Shown piece after piece: positions 17,601 through 24,814 of a DNA stretch of 44,772 nt. Origin of the DNA: Bacteroidales bacterium (GTDB lineage Bacteria; Bacteroidota; Bacteroidia; Bacteroidales; UBA4181); contig JAISOY010000010.1 of NCBI GenBank assembly GCA_031275285.1, positions 1 through 44,772 on the forward strand, given 5' to 3'. The notes beneath the pieces were generated by a model. The model saw nothing but the letters and a program-made list of their open reading frames with translations. It made no database searches and was not told the origin of the DNA. Position 1 is the stretch's first letter; each line of letters begins with the position of its first letter. The position numbers and the translations under genes are program-made.

Positions 17601-18140
17601 ATGATGAAGAATGTATTGGTTATTTCAGGCAGTCCGAGACGTAACGGCAATTCAGATATTCTCTCTGAACAGTTTGTCAAAGGTGCGGAAAATTCGGGAA
17701 ATCGGGTAGAACAGATTTTCATACGTGATTTGAAACTTGGGTATTGCACAGGATGTGGATATTGTATGAAGACTGGCAAATGTAGTCTGAAGGATATGTT
17801 AAATGATATTCTTCCTAAATTACTGGAAGCTGATGTAATATGCTTTTCCAGCCCAGTCTATTGTTATAGCGTGACAGGTCAGATGAAAGTTTTCTTAGAC
17901 AGATGCAGTCCTCTTATTGGTAAGATGAAAGATAAGGATTTTTATTACATGGTTACCGCTTGGGATACCCTTAAAGAGAATTTGGATATTACTATGCAGA
18001 CCTTTCACGGCTTTGCTATTTGTTTTGACAACATTCGTGAGAAAGGCAGAGTTTATGGGGGAGATACTGATAAGAAAGGTGACGTTAAGAATACTCAAGC
18101 CTATGAAAAAGCCTATAATATGGGATTGAATATTAAATAG
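17601..18140 (+). CDS. NADPH-dependent FMN-reductase-type flavoprotein (element cargo)
   Basis: A 179-residue flavodoxin-fold protein. VLVISGSPRRNGNSDIL near the N-terminus is the FMN phosphate-binding loop of the NAD(P)H-dependent FMN reductase family, and SSPVYCYSVTGQMKVFLDRC (~85-104) is the second flavin-contact region. Between them lies CTGCGYCMKTGKC, a cysteine cluster seen in iron-sulfur-flavoprotein-like members, which could be redox active or hold a cluster. The C-terminus is shorter and more polar than in many relatives. Expected to act in the cytoplasm as a quinone, nitro-compound or disulfide reductase; substrate unknown. As element cargo under a divergent AraC regulator, it is probably a stress or detoxification gene carried by transfer. 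Start 17601 or 17604 (two ATGs). Confidence 0.85.
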   Translation: MMKNVLVISGSPRRNGNSDILSEQFVKGAENSGNRVEQIFIRDLKLGYCTGCGYCMKTGKCSLKDMLNDILPKLLEADVICFSSPVYCYSVTGQMKVFLDRCSPLIGKMKDKDFYYMVTAWDTLKENLDITMQTFHGFAICFDNIREKGRVYGGDTDKKGDVKNTQAYEKAYNMGLNIK

Positions 18141-18225
18141 AAATATAGAGGGCAGCATAATTAGCAGTAAACTGTCTATAAATGAACCATATATAAAATA
18201 AGCCACTAAAAAATCAGTATGAAAC

Positions 18226-18278
18226 AAGCAATTATCCCATGCAGAGTTTGATATTATCTACCTCTAATATAATTGCTT
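18226..18278 (+). promoter_or_regulatory. Inverted repeat abutting the RteC-like start codon
   Basis: Arms AAGCAATTAT (18226-18235) and ATAATTGCTT (18269-18278) are a perfect 10-bp pair, and the right arm ends at the base before the ATG at 18279. Folding in mRNA would occlude the start region; as DNA it could be an operator. Confidence 0.5.
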
Positions 18279-18936
18279 ATGAATGATTTATTAAAAACGA
18301 GACTGTTCAGCCTATTGTCTGAACCCTCACAAACAAGTACAAACGAAGAAATACAAAACGCCTATGGGTGCTTTATGGAACAGGTGAAAACAGTCAGCCA
18401 GTCCCAAACAGACTACTCTGAAACCTATCGGATGCTGAATGACACTCGTATTGAGTTGGTATTCATAGAATCGCTTCATCGGTACGAGCAGGGGGGAAAA
18501 TGCCCTAAAATTTGCCTACCTTAAAAAAGCAACCCTATTCCTCGAATCTGAAATTGATTTGCTGAAACTTCTGTTCCTGCAAACAAATCAGCCTGTCAAG
18601 AGCAGCGTTGCCCCTCACAAATCAAACGTCTATTTTATCCCCGACCCCAAACGGCTGGGAATTGATAGCATGGGAGAGCTTGCCACCACCTTTGAGCTAT
18701 CCAACCAATTCTTAGACGAGAATGGGAACCCCGCTTCCTTTATTCATATCGCCGAAGCCTTAGAATTTGCGTTCAACTTTACTTTCGGAAATGCCTACAA
18801 ATCCAAAGCAAGAATATTCAATCGAAAACCGTTCAACCTGACAAAATCCCTCGACCACCTGAAAAACCTACTAATCCGCGAAAGTCGGAATAGGGATAAA
18901 AACAAGATGAAAAAAGATGAATTTTCAATTCGCTGA
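18279..18936 (+). pseudogene. RteC-like regulator, split by a frameshift
   Basis: From the ATG at 18279 the frame runs to EQGGKCPKICLP and stops at 18524. The -1 frame, entered at a run of six G then four A (18491-18500), continues without a stop as GENALKFAYLKKATLFLESE to 18936, and no separate start signal is seen for it. Read through, one ~218-residue protein results. Its C-terminal third (HIAEALEFAFNFTFGNAYKS, then RKPFNLTKSLDHLKNLL) resembles the C-terminus of RteC-type regulators of Bacteroides mobile elements, which fits its place before the excisionase-like gene. The RteC assignment is from memory of the family pattern. The frame break may be a real mutation, a sequencing error in the homopolymer, or a slippery site. 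Confidence 0.6.
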
Positions 18937-19070
18937 TTAATAAATTGTTGCAAACAAGATTTAGGGGAGTCCATAGGGATTCCCCTATTTAGTTTGCTTC
19001 GTTCTGCCGTCCTTTGCTTCGTCAATGCATTGAAAACAAAGAGTATTAATTTGAAAAACAAAGAAAAGCT

Positions 19071-19418
19071 ATGTATTTGAATGAAGATAATTTTGAAAAG
19101 TGGATGCAGAAGCTATCCAAGAAATTAAGCGAAATCGGTCAGGATTTGAAATCGCTGATAAATACCGATAAGGTTTTCAATGAGGATGAAAAATTGCTTG
19201 ATAACCAAGATTTGGCTTTCCTCTTAAAAGTATCAAAGCGAACACTCCAACGCTATCGGTCAAGTGGAAAGCTACCCTATTTTATGATAGGTCATAAAAT
19301 CTACTACAAAGTGAACGATGTTCGGGAGTTTGTTCGCTCGCACATGGATTTTCAGACGTGGCAGGCGTTTGATAAGAAGCACCCGAAAGAAGAAGATAAG
19401 GACGAGAACGATGAATGA
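19071..19418 (+). CDS. Excisionase-like helix-turn-helix protein
   Basis: A 115-residue acidic/basic protein. Residues ~42-88 form a MerR-type helix-turn-helix as used by excisionases: LLDNQDLAFLLKVSKRTLQR, then SGKLPYFMIGHKIYYKVNDV. This is the small DNA-binding protein that commonly sits between rteC-like and mobilization genes in Bacteroides elements. By analogy it would bend DNA at the element ends and favour excision, or control the mobilization genes. The N-terminal ~40 residues are helical (NFEKWMQKLSKKLSEIGQDL). The ATG at 19071 follows an AAAGAAAAG purine stretch. Confidence 0.8.
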   Translation: MYLNEDNFEKWMQKLSKKLSEIGQDLKSLINTDKVFNEDEKLLDNQDLAFLLKVSKRTLQRYRSSGKLPYFMIGHKIYYKVNDVREFVRSHMDFQTWQAFDKKHPKEEDKDENDE

Positions 19419-19681
19419 TTCTGCATTTTCAGTTTAACGCAGAATAGTGCAAATGACGGAGGCTTGTTTTTAATTTACGCCTCCTGTTAATAGCTCCGCA
19501 TTCATCCAAATCAACGCTGCTTTTCGTGCAGCATTTATTCGGCTGAATTAAGCAAGAGGGAACTGGACAAGTCCTGTTCTTCCCTCTTGCCCTGCGGGGC
19601 AAAACCTTAGGCTTCAGCAGTTTGATAAATCAAACTGTAATTAGTCCGATAATTAGCCATTTTTGGCTATTGTTAATTATC
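19418..19681. other. Dense inverted-repeat region upstream of mobilization genes: candidate oriT
   Basis: Between the HTH gene and BfmA lie seven hairpin-forming pairs: ATTCTGC/GCAGAAT (19418-19445), GGAGGC/GCCTCC (19458-19484), GCTGC/GCAGC (19516-19532), an 11-bp GCAAGAGGGAA/TTCCCTCTTGC (19552-19590) with inner GGAC/GTCC, TTGCCC/GGGCAA (19587-19602), a perfect 9-bp CAGTTTGAT/ATCAAACTG with 2-nt loop (19618-19637), and GATAATTA/TAATTATC (19648-19681) enclosing AGCCA/TGGCT. Some may be terminators or operators. The position directly upstream of a relaxase operon fits an origin of transfer. The nick site is not identified. Confidence 0.55.
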
Positions 19682-19723
19682 AGCTATTTAACTGTATAAA
19701 TTTCGATTAAAAAGTAATTATCC

Positions 19724-20311
19724 ATGCAAAATAAAGGTCAGAAAATCATATTTACCACGATTTCCATAGATACGGAAACTGCAAATTTAGTAGCGAAAAT
19801 CGGTAAACGCTATTCGCTGAAAAAGAGTGAAGTTGTAAAGCTGGCTTTTCAGTATTTGGAGAAAGCCCATATCAATCCAGCCGATGCTCCCGAATCGGTA
19901 AAGTCGGAACTTGCCAAGATAAACAAACGGCAGGATGATATTATCCGTTTCATTCGCCATTACGAGGAAGAACAGCTAAATCCGATGATACGCACGAGCC
20001 ACACGATAGCAACCAAATTCGATACGATTGTCAAAGCATTGGAAACGCTTGTTCTTTCACAGTTGGAACAGAGCCAAGAAAAATACCATACAGTATTACA
20101 TAAAATCAGCGACCAATTCCAAAAGCATGCAGATGTAATCAATAATCAGGGAAAGCATATCGGCTCGTTACAACAGGTGCAGAAAAAGGACAATGCAAAG
20201 CTATTGAAGCTAATTAACCTGTATTCTGATTTGGCAACCTGTGGAGTAATGGACGGCAAGCGAAAAGAAAATCTAAAAGCTGAGATTATCGACCTGATAA
20301 ACGAAAAATAG
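19724..20311 (+). CDS. BfmA/BtgA-family mobilization protein
   Basis: A 195-residue accessory mobilization protein. The N-terminus (IIFTTISIDTETANLVAKIG, SLKKSEVVKLAFQYLEKAHI) has a ribbon-helix-helix-like pattern suited to binding the origin of transfer. The middle and C-terminal parts are long amphipathic helices, likely coiled coil (~65-160), for oligomerisation or relaxase contact. This matches BfmA/BtgA proteins of Bacteroides mobilizable elements, which always accompany a BtgB-type relaxase, as here 15 nt downstream. It would help assemble the relaxosome at the hairpin-rich region upstream. A near-consensus -7 box (TAAATTTC) lies shortly upstream. Confidence 0.9.
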   Translation: MQNKGQKIIFTTISIDTETANLVAKIGKRYSLKKSEVVKLAFQYLEKAHINPADAPESVKSELAKINKRQDDIIRFIRHYEEEQLNPMIRTSHTIATKFDTIVKALETLVLSQLEQSQEKYHTVLHKISDQFQKHADVINNQGKHIGSLQQVQKKDNAKLLKLINLYSDLATCGVMDGKRKENLKAEIIDLINEK

Positions 20312-20326
20312 GAGTAATAACAGCCC

Positions 20327-21295
20327 ATGAATATAGATTTTCCGCCACCATCCAAAGGAACATATAACAATGCAGGTAGTAGCCGAAGATTAGCTTCGTA
20401 CTGCGAGCATGAGGATTTAGAACGTATGGAACAGGGAATCTATACAGAGGGATTTTTCAACTTGACGGATGATAATATCTACAAATCCCAAGTCATTAAA
20501 GATATAGATAGCAATATCGGTCAGCTTTTAAAGGCGGATGCCAAGTTTTATGCTATTCATGTAAGCCCGTCAGAAAAGGAACTTCGGGCAATGGGTAATA
20601 CTGAACAGGAACAAGCCGAAGCTATGAAACGGTATATCCGTGAAGTCGTTATCCCTGAATATGCCAAGAACTTCAACAAAGGATTATCGGCAGAAAATAT
20701 AAAATTCTATGGCAAAATACATTTCAGTCGAGACAGGTCAAACAATGAATTGAATATGCACTGCCATTTGATTGTCAGCCGTAAAGACCAATCCAACAAA
20801 AAGAAGCTATCGCCACTAACCAACCACAAGAACACTAAGAAAGGAGCAATCAAAGGAGGGTTTGACAGAAAAAAACTATTTCAGCAGGCGGAGAAAGGAT
20901 TTGATAAGCTATTCAGCTACAACCGCCCTCTATCCGAATCCTTTGAATACTACAACACAATGAAGAACGGAACGATTTCCGACCAACTAAATATGCAGGA
21001 ACGGCAACTTTCCGATGAAAGAAGAATGAATGAATGTAGTCAAGTCGGCATGAATGCAGATATGCAGACAGGCTTATCTGAAAATTTGCTTGAAGATAAG
21101 CAAGAAAACAACCTTTCAAATTTGAATGAAGATAAGCAAAACGGAAGTCAGGAAAACAAACAGTCTTTCAATCAATCGGATTTAGGTTTGTCTTCTGTAT
21201 TAGGTTTACTTACGCCTGATGCCAACAACGAAGAAGAACAGATTCCGATGAAAAAGAAAATAAAGAAGAAGCCAAAGAAAGGGTTCAGGCGGTAG
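20327..21295 (+). CDS. BtgB-like relaxase (DUF5712 family)
   Basis: A 322-residue mobilization relaxase. The start region MNIDFPPPSKGTYNNAGSSR and the histidine motif NNELNMHCHLIVSRKDQ (His-Cys-His, around 146-148) are characteristic of the DUF5712/BtgB group paired with BfmA/BtgA. The HxH-type motif should bind the divalent metal needed to nick the origin of transfer; the catalytic tyrosine is probably one of the early ones (Tyr13 or Tyr26) but cannot be fixed by eye. After residue ~205 the protein is low complexity and polar (Gln/Asn/Ser/Glu) and ends in a lysine-rich KKKIKKKPKKGFRR tail, likely DNA binding. Translationally coupled with the preceding gene. Confidence 0.9.
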   Translation: MNIDFPPPSKGTYNNAGSSRRLASYCEHEDLERMEQGIYTEGFFNLTDDNIYKSQVIKDIDSNIGQLLKADAKFYAIHVSPSEKELRAMGNTEQEQAEAMKRYIREVVIPEYAKNFNKGLSAENIKFYGKIHFSRDRSNNELNMHCHLIVSRKDQSNKKKLSPLTNHKNTKKGAIKGGFDRKKLFQQAEKGFDKLFSYNRPLSESFEYYNTMKNGTISDQLNMQERQLSDERRMNECSQVGMNADMQTGLSENLLEDKQENNLSNLNEDKQNGSQENKQSFNQSDLGLSSVLGLLTPDANNEEEQIPMKKKIKKKPKKGFRR

Positions 21296-21308
21296 TACGG
21301 TTGGTTCC

Positions 21309-21412
21309 GAAGTTATTTCCCGCGCCTATGTCGGTTATTTCCCGCTCATGGCTTCCCAGCCGTTGGGAGGGCGGAAGCCCGCGGGAATAACCAACGGCAC
21401 GAGAATAACTTC
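21309..21412. repeat. Direct and inverted GTTATTTCCCGC repeats near the right element end
   Basis: GTTATTTCCCGC occurs at 21312-21323 and 21334-21345 (22 bp apart) and, inverted with one T fewer, as GCGGGAATAACC at 21381-21392. GAAGTTATT (21309-21317) has an inverted near-match in AATAACTTC (21404-21412). A CCCGCGGG palindrome (21378-21385) and a TCCCA/TGGGA hairpin (about 21354-21367) sit between. Possible arm-type integrase sites. The remaining right end, to 21623, shows no gene. Confidence 0.5.
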
Positions 21413-21623
21413 TACCGTCGTGAAGCTGGCGAACGGAGTAAAAAAAATAACTCGTCCATTTCAATGAATATTCAAAATAAAACGCTAAATTTGTACCGAG
21501 TTATTTGAGGAAATACAGCGCAAAACGCAGAAATAGGCACGGTTGCCAAATCGTTACCTCAATGGCTGAAAAATTCCACTTACAGCCTTTTGTTCAAAAG
21601 GTTATCTTCCTAAGATAATTTTC

Positions 21624-21633
21624 TAAAATAAAA
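21624..21633. repeat. Right attachment core of the integrated element (TAAAATAAAA)
   Basis: Second copy of the 10-bp core. The next bases (AGC AAG GAT) continue the glycosidase frame that was interrupted at 15034. Confidence 0.85.
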
Positions 21634-21954
21634 AGCAAGGATAGTTTCGGCGCCCATAAAACCGGTACAGACCTTATATTTTATCCAGACAATCAGGAAA
21701 TCATGACATTGACCATATCCTCGGCATCTCAGAATCCAATCGATATGGAAGTAGTTGAATGGAAGGCCAAAAGATATTCCTGGAAAATTACATCACAGGA
21801 CCAATATGGATTCCGGATAAAAGGCCTGCAACCAGGAAGAAACTACCAATACTCAATCAACCATATATCAAAAAAGATCAGGGCCGAAAATGACGGAAGT
21901 ATTTTCATCGGGCACAATTGTGAAACTCCAACAATATTTAATGTAAAATTATAA
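21634..21954 (+). pseudogene. Displaced 3' end of the interrupted glycosidase gene
   Basis: This 106-codon open frame has no start of its own at its left end and continues the glycosidase frame from KIK at the left junction as SKDSFGAHKTGTDLIF. It then reads as beta-strand-rich sequence to the stop at 21954 (WKAKRYSWKITSQDQYG, GLQPGRNYQYSINHI), suitable for a C-terminal beta-sandwich domain. An internal ATG at 21703 could start an 83-residue peptide but there is no reason to think it is made. Full-length protein after excision would be 846 residues. Confidence 0.88.
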
Positions 21955-22081
21955 TTGATTCAATTCTGAACTCTTTGTATAGGAAGATTAATCACCTATA
22001 TTAAAACATGTTAGAATCATTTAGACATTTCCCAATAGAAAGAAAATACACCAAAAATGGAAATATGATCATGATATTCCG

Positions 22082-22089
22082 TATTTTTG
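22082..22089 (+). promoter_or_regulatory. -7 promoter box of the HdrC/HdrB pair
   Basis: TATTTTTG is an exact TAnnTTTG match 27 nt before the ATG at 22117. It overlaps the TTG at 22087, which argues against that TTG as a start codon. Confidence 0.6.
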
Positions 22090-22116
22090 CATGACAATAG
22101 AAATAAAAAGTTCGTT

Positions 22117-22809
22117 ATGGGACGATTATATGACCGGCTAAGTGCCGATGTCCGTTATCAGGAGGGATTAAGTGCGTGTATCAATTGCGGAACATGCACA
22201 GCCATTTGCCCGGCAGCAGAATTTTATAATTATGATCCCCGACAGATCGCCAATACGGTTCAGACCAAAGATGACGATAAGATCGAGGAATTATTAAAAA
22301 GCGAAACCATTTGGTATTGCGGTGAATGTATGTCGTGTGTTACCCGTTGTCCACGTAAAAACGCACCGGGACTGATCATACTTGCCTTACGCACTTTATC
22401 ACAGGATGAGGGATATTTTGTCGAATCGGAAAAAGGAAGACAGCAACTGGCATTGAAAAGGACTGTCGGAGACTGGATATTAAAATATGGTTATTGTGTT
22501 TACCCCAGGAATCTCTCTTTCGAAATGCATCCCGAATCCGGCCCCATATGGAAATGGGAACAGGAAAACCTGGATGATATATTTGACCGGTTAGGCGCTA
22601 ACCTTGATGGGGAGGGTCCGGGCATTCTCCGTAAAATTCCTGATGAGTCGCTGGATGAGTTGAAACGTATTTTTGAAGTGACCGGTGGAATGGAGCGATT
22701 CCGGAAAATAGAAGAAGCTTCACGGAAAAAAGCGGAAGAAATGGGTATAGACCCCGATGATGAATACTTCGTAAAGGTATATACTGAAAATAGCGGAGAC
22801 CACTCTTGA
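22117..22809 (+). CDS. HdrC-like [4Fe-4S] dicluster protein
   Basis: A 230-residue cytosolic iron-sulfur protein. Two ferredoxin-type motifs bind one [4Fe-4S] cluster each: CINCGTCTAICP (Cys21, 24, 27, 31) and CGECMSCVTRCP (Cys68, 71, 74, 78). This layout is that of heterodisulfide-reductase subunit C. The remaining ~150 residues are a helical, charged extension longer than in archaeal HdrC. In methanogens HdrC passes electrons to HdrB. Bacterial homologues outside methanogens serve unknown thiol/disulfide or quinone redox partners, so the reaction cannot be stated. The next gene, HdrB-like, begins 51 nt downstream. Confidence 0.88.
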   Translation: MGRLYDRLSADVRYQEGLSACINCGTCTAICPAAEFYNYDPRQIANTVQTKDDDKIEELLKSETIWYCGECMSCVTRCPRKNAPGLIILALRTLSQDEGYFVESEKGRQQLALKRTVGDWILKYGYCVYPRNLSFEMHPESGPIWKWEQENLDDIFDRLGANLDGEGPGILRKIPDESLDELKRIFEVTGGMERFRKIEEASRKKAEEMGIDPDDEYFVKVYTENSGDHS

Positions 22810-22860
22810 TGAAAAGAGTGTAGACTTTTTAAAGTTTGAATCAATACAGATAAATAATAT

Positions 22861-23931
22861 ATGATCCAAGAAGGCAAACAGAAAATCTGGAAGGATTACC
22901 AGAAGGAAATTCCTGATGACAATTATTTCTATGTGAGAAGTTGTATCAGGCAGAATTTTTTCCCCGGATCAGAAGTTACTTTCCTGAAAATAATGAGGGA
23001 TGAACTGGGGAAAAACATATACGAAACCGAATACCATACCTCATGCAGCGGTATCGGTTACCATTCGGATGTGGTTCCTTTGGAAACTACCATGACCGTT
23101 GTAGCACGTCAGTTTGCCTTAATGACCGAAGCCGGATATGAAAATTACGCGGCTTCCTGTATCACTTCATTCGGCTTGTATAGTGAGATACTGGAAACAT
23201 GGAAACATTTTCCGGAAGTGTTGCAAAAAGTAAGGAAAAATCTGAAAGAAGCTACAGGAAGGGAGTTCAATACCCCCAAACACCTGGCACATGCCAGTGA
23301 CATCATTTATAAGGTCCGTAATGAAATCGCCGACAAAGGCAAGTACCGGTTGATCAACCGTCATACGGGAAAACCGTTGCGGGTGGTGGAGCATATCGGA
23401 TGCCATTATGCCAAAATGTTTCCGAATAAAGGCGTCGGTGGTGCGGAGTATCCTTATGTCCTGGCCGGAATGATCGAAGCCTGGGGAGGTGAAGTAGTGG
23501 ATTATCCCGAACGCAGGCATTGTTGCGGGTTTGGATTTCGTCATTACCTCGTAAAAGCCAACCGGGGTTATTCTGTAGCCAATACCCATAAAAAGTTTGA
23601 ATCGATGAAGCCATTCAAACCGGATATGATCATTACGAATTGTCCGGGTTGTCCTTATTTTCTGGACAGATGGCAATACACCATTGCAGAAATGGAAGGG
23701 ACCACTTATGGTGAAGATGGTTACGGCATACCGGTATTTACCTATGAAGAAGTTGCCGGCCTGATCCTGGGATATGATCCCTGGGACCTGGGTTTACAGG
23801 TACATCAGGTATCGACGGAACCATTACTGGATAAAATCGGTATACCCTATAATCCCGATACCAAATATAAAGGAACGGATAATAAAGATCTGGGGGTTCC
23901 TGAAAAACCATTACGTTTAAAAACTATATGA
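22861..23931 (+). CDS. HdrB-like cysteine-rich (CCG) protein
   Basis: A 356-residue protein with two cysteine-rich blocks. The first is degenerate (Cys28, Cys62, Cys100). The second is complete: HIGCHYAK (Cys181), RRHCCGFGF (Cys221, Cys222) and NCPGCPYFLDR (Cys261, Cys264), the CCG motif that holds the noncubane [4Fe-4S] active site in heterodisulfide reductase subunit B. It is thus a likely disulfide/thiol oxidoreductase subunit working with the HdrC-like protein just upstream. A flavin HdrA partner usually found beside such pairs is missing from this window. The last ~60 residues are an unassigned extension. Confidence 0.87.
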   Translation: MIQEGKQKIWKDYQKEIPDDNYFYVRSCIRQNFFPGSEVTFLKIMRDELGKNIYETEYHTSCSGIGYHSDVVPLETTMTVVARQFALMTEAGYENYAASCITSFGLYSEILETWKHFPEVLQKVRKNLKEATGREFNTPKHLAHASDIIYKVRNEIADKGKYRLINRHTGKPLRVVEHIGCHYAKMFPNKGVGGAEYPYVLAGMIEAWGGEVVDYPERRHCCGFGFRHYLVKANRGYSVANTHKKFESMKPFKPDMIITNCPGCPYFLDRWQYTIAEMEGTTYGEDGYGIPVFTYEEVAGLILGYDPWDLGLQVHQVSTEPLLDKIGIPYNPDTKYKGTDNKDLGVPEKPLRLKTI

Positions 23932-24100
23932 TCTGACAAAAGGCGTCCGGATGGAAGTAATAAAACTCTTTTCAGTCCTGACGTTTTATTTTTGGAACAT
24001 ACTTTTATATTCAGGTCAAGTTTTTGTTTTTCTACCTGAAACAATCCTCGTTTAAAAAGTTTATGTTTGCTGGAAGAAGAAAGCAAAATAGAAATTTTAA

Positions 24101-24796
24101 ATACGTGATTCAGGAAGAAAAGACCTGAGTAAACAATTTGTTACAAAGCTGATTTACGAAAATTCGGGACAATGTCATAGTATGCCTGAATATTTTTTGA
24201 TCCTGGCCGAAGAATTCGGGGCGGATGCATATTTGGCTACTTCCCCACAACATTTTTTCATCAAAATTAAAGACAATAAAGGATATTGGCATAACCTTGA
24301 GTTGACCTGCGGGGCAATCATCAACGATCAGAATTACCTGAATAGCGGGTTCATCAAGGCGGAAGCGTTACGCAATAAAGTTTATCTTGAGCCGATGGCA
24401 CGTCAACAAGTCATTGCCGAAGTGATGATCGATCTGGCAAGAAATTATATCCGAAAATATGGTTATGACACATTTGTTCAACGCTGCATTGACACATCGC
24501 TGAAATACCACCCCAATAACATAAGAGCTTATCAGATACAGGCAAACTATCATACGGCGCGGGCCATGTATGTGATTGAACGAACAGGAGTTCTATCCCC
24601 AGATAAACTACCCGAATGCCCACAGGCATACAGGATGTATCAGACAATGCATCAATCGTACAAGGCATTGGATGATTTGGGATATGAGGAAATGCCACAG
24701 GGTGTCTATCAGGCTTGGCTCAACCGTGTTAACGAAGAAAAGGAAAAACCTGAAAACAAAAGGAATAAATTACAATTGCAACAAATTATACAATAA
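24101..24796 (+). pseudogene. Transglutaminase-like protein, 5' end lost or frameshifted
   Basis: The frame opens at 24101 without a start and immediately matches the intact paralogue near 29 kb: RKDLSKQFVTKLIYENSGQC here against EKDWSNTFVTKLLETHKGNC there. The apparent ATG at 24182 lies after the conserved Cys-His-Ser motif, so it is not the real start. A similar stretch (RNFKYVIQEEK) is visible in another frame just upstream (24091-24123), implying an indel about 24113-24121 and then loss of the rest of the 5' end. The fold is inferred from GQCHSMP and the later PQHFFIKI (Cys and His of a transglutaminase-like core). Probably not expressed. Confidence 0.7.
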
Positions 24797-24814
24797 ATAC
24801 ATAACCCCTATACT

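Larger units (their letters stand above)
15025..21633. mobile_element. Integrated mobilizable element (~6.6 kb) of the BfmA/BtgB type
   Basis: The element spans the two 10-bp cores; core-to-core distance is 6599 bp. Cargo in order: tyrosine recombinase (+), AraC regulator (-), flavoprotein (+), frameshifted RteC-like gene (+), excisionase-like HTH (+), BfmA/BtgA mobilization protein (+), BtgB-like relaxase (+). There is no conjugation machinery, so it would depend on a helper conjugative element for transfer. It is inserted in the last eighth of a glycosidase gene, and joining the flanks across the core restores one uninterrupted frame. That makes the boundaries unusually certain. No close named relative can be given from sequence reading alone. 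Confidence 0.92.

Noticed and set aside
19418..19681. CRISPR-like array
   Set aside because: The repeats are inverted pairs of different sequence, not identical direct repeats with regular spacers. No CRISPR array or Cas gene was found in the window.
22087..22809. TTG at 22087 as start of the HdrC-like gene
   Set aside because: It overlaps an exact -7 promoter box (22082-22089); the ATG at 22117 matches the family N-terminus.
24182..24796. ATG at 24182 as the start of an intact 204-residue gene
   Set aside because: Homology to the paralogue at 28659-29695 continues upstream of this ATG and includes the catalytic-type cysteine, so the gene is 5'-damaged.
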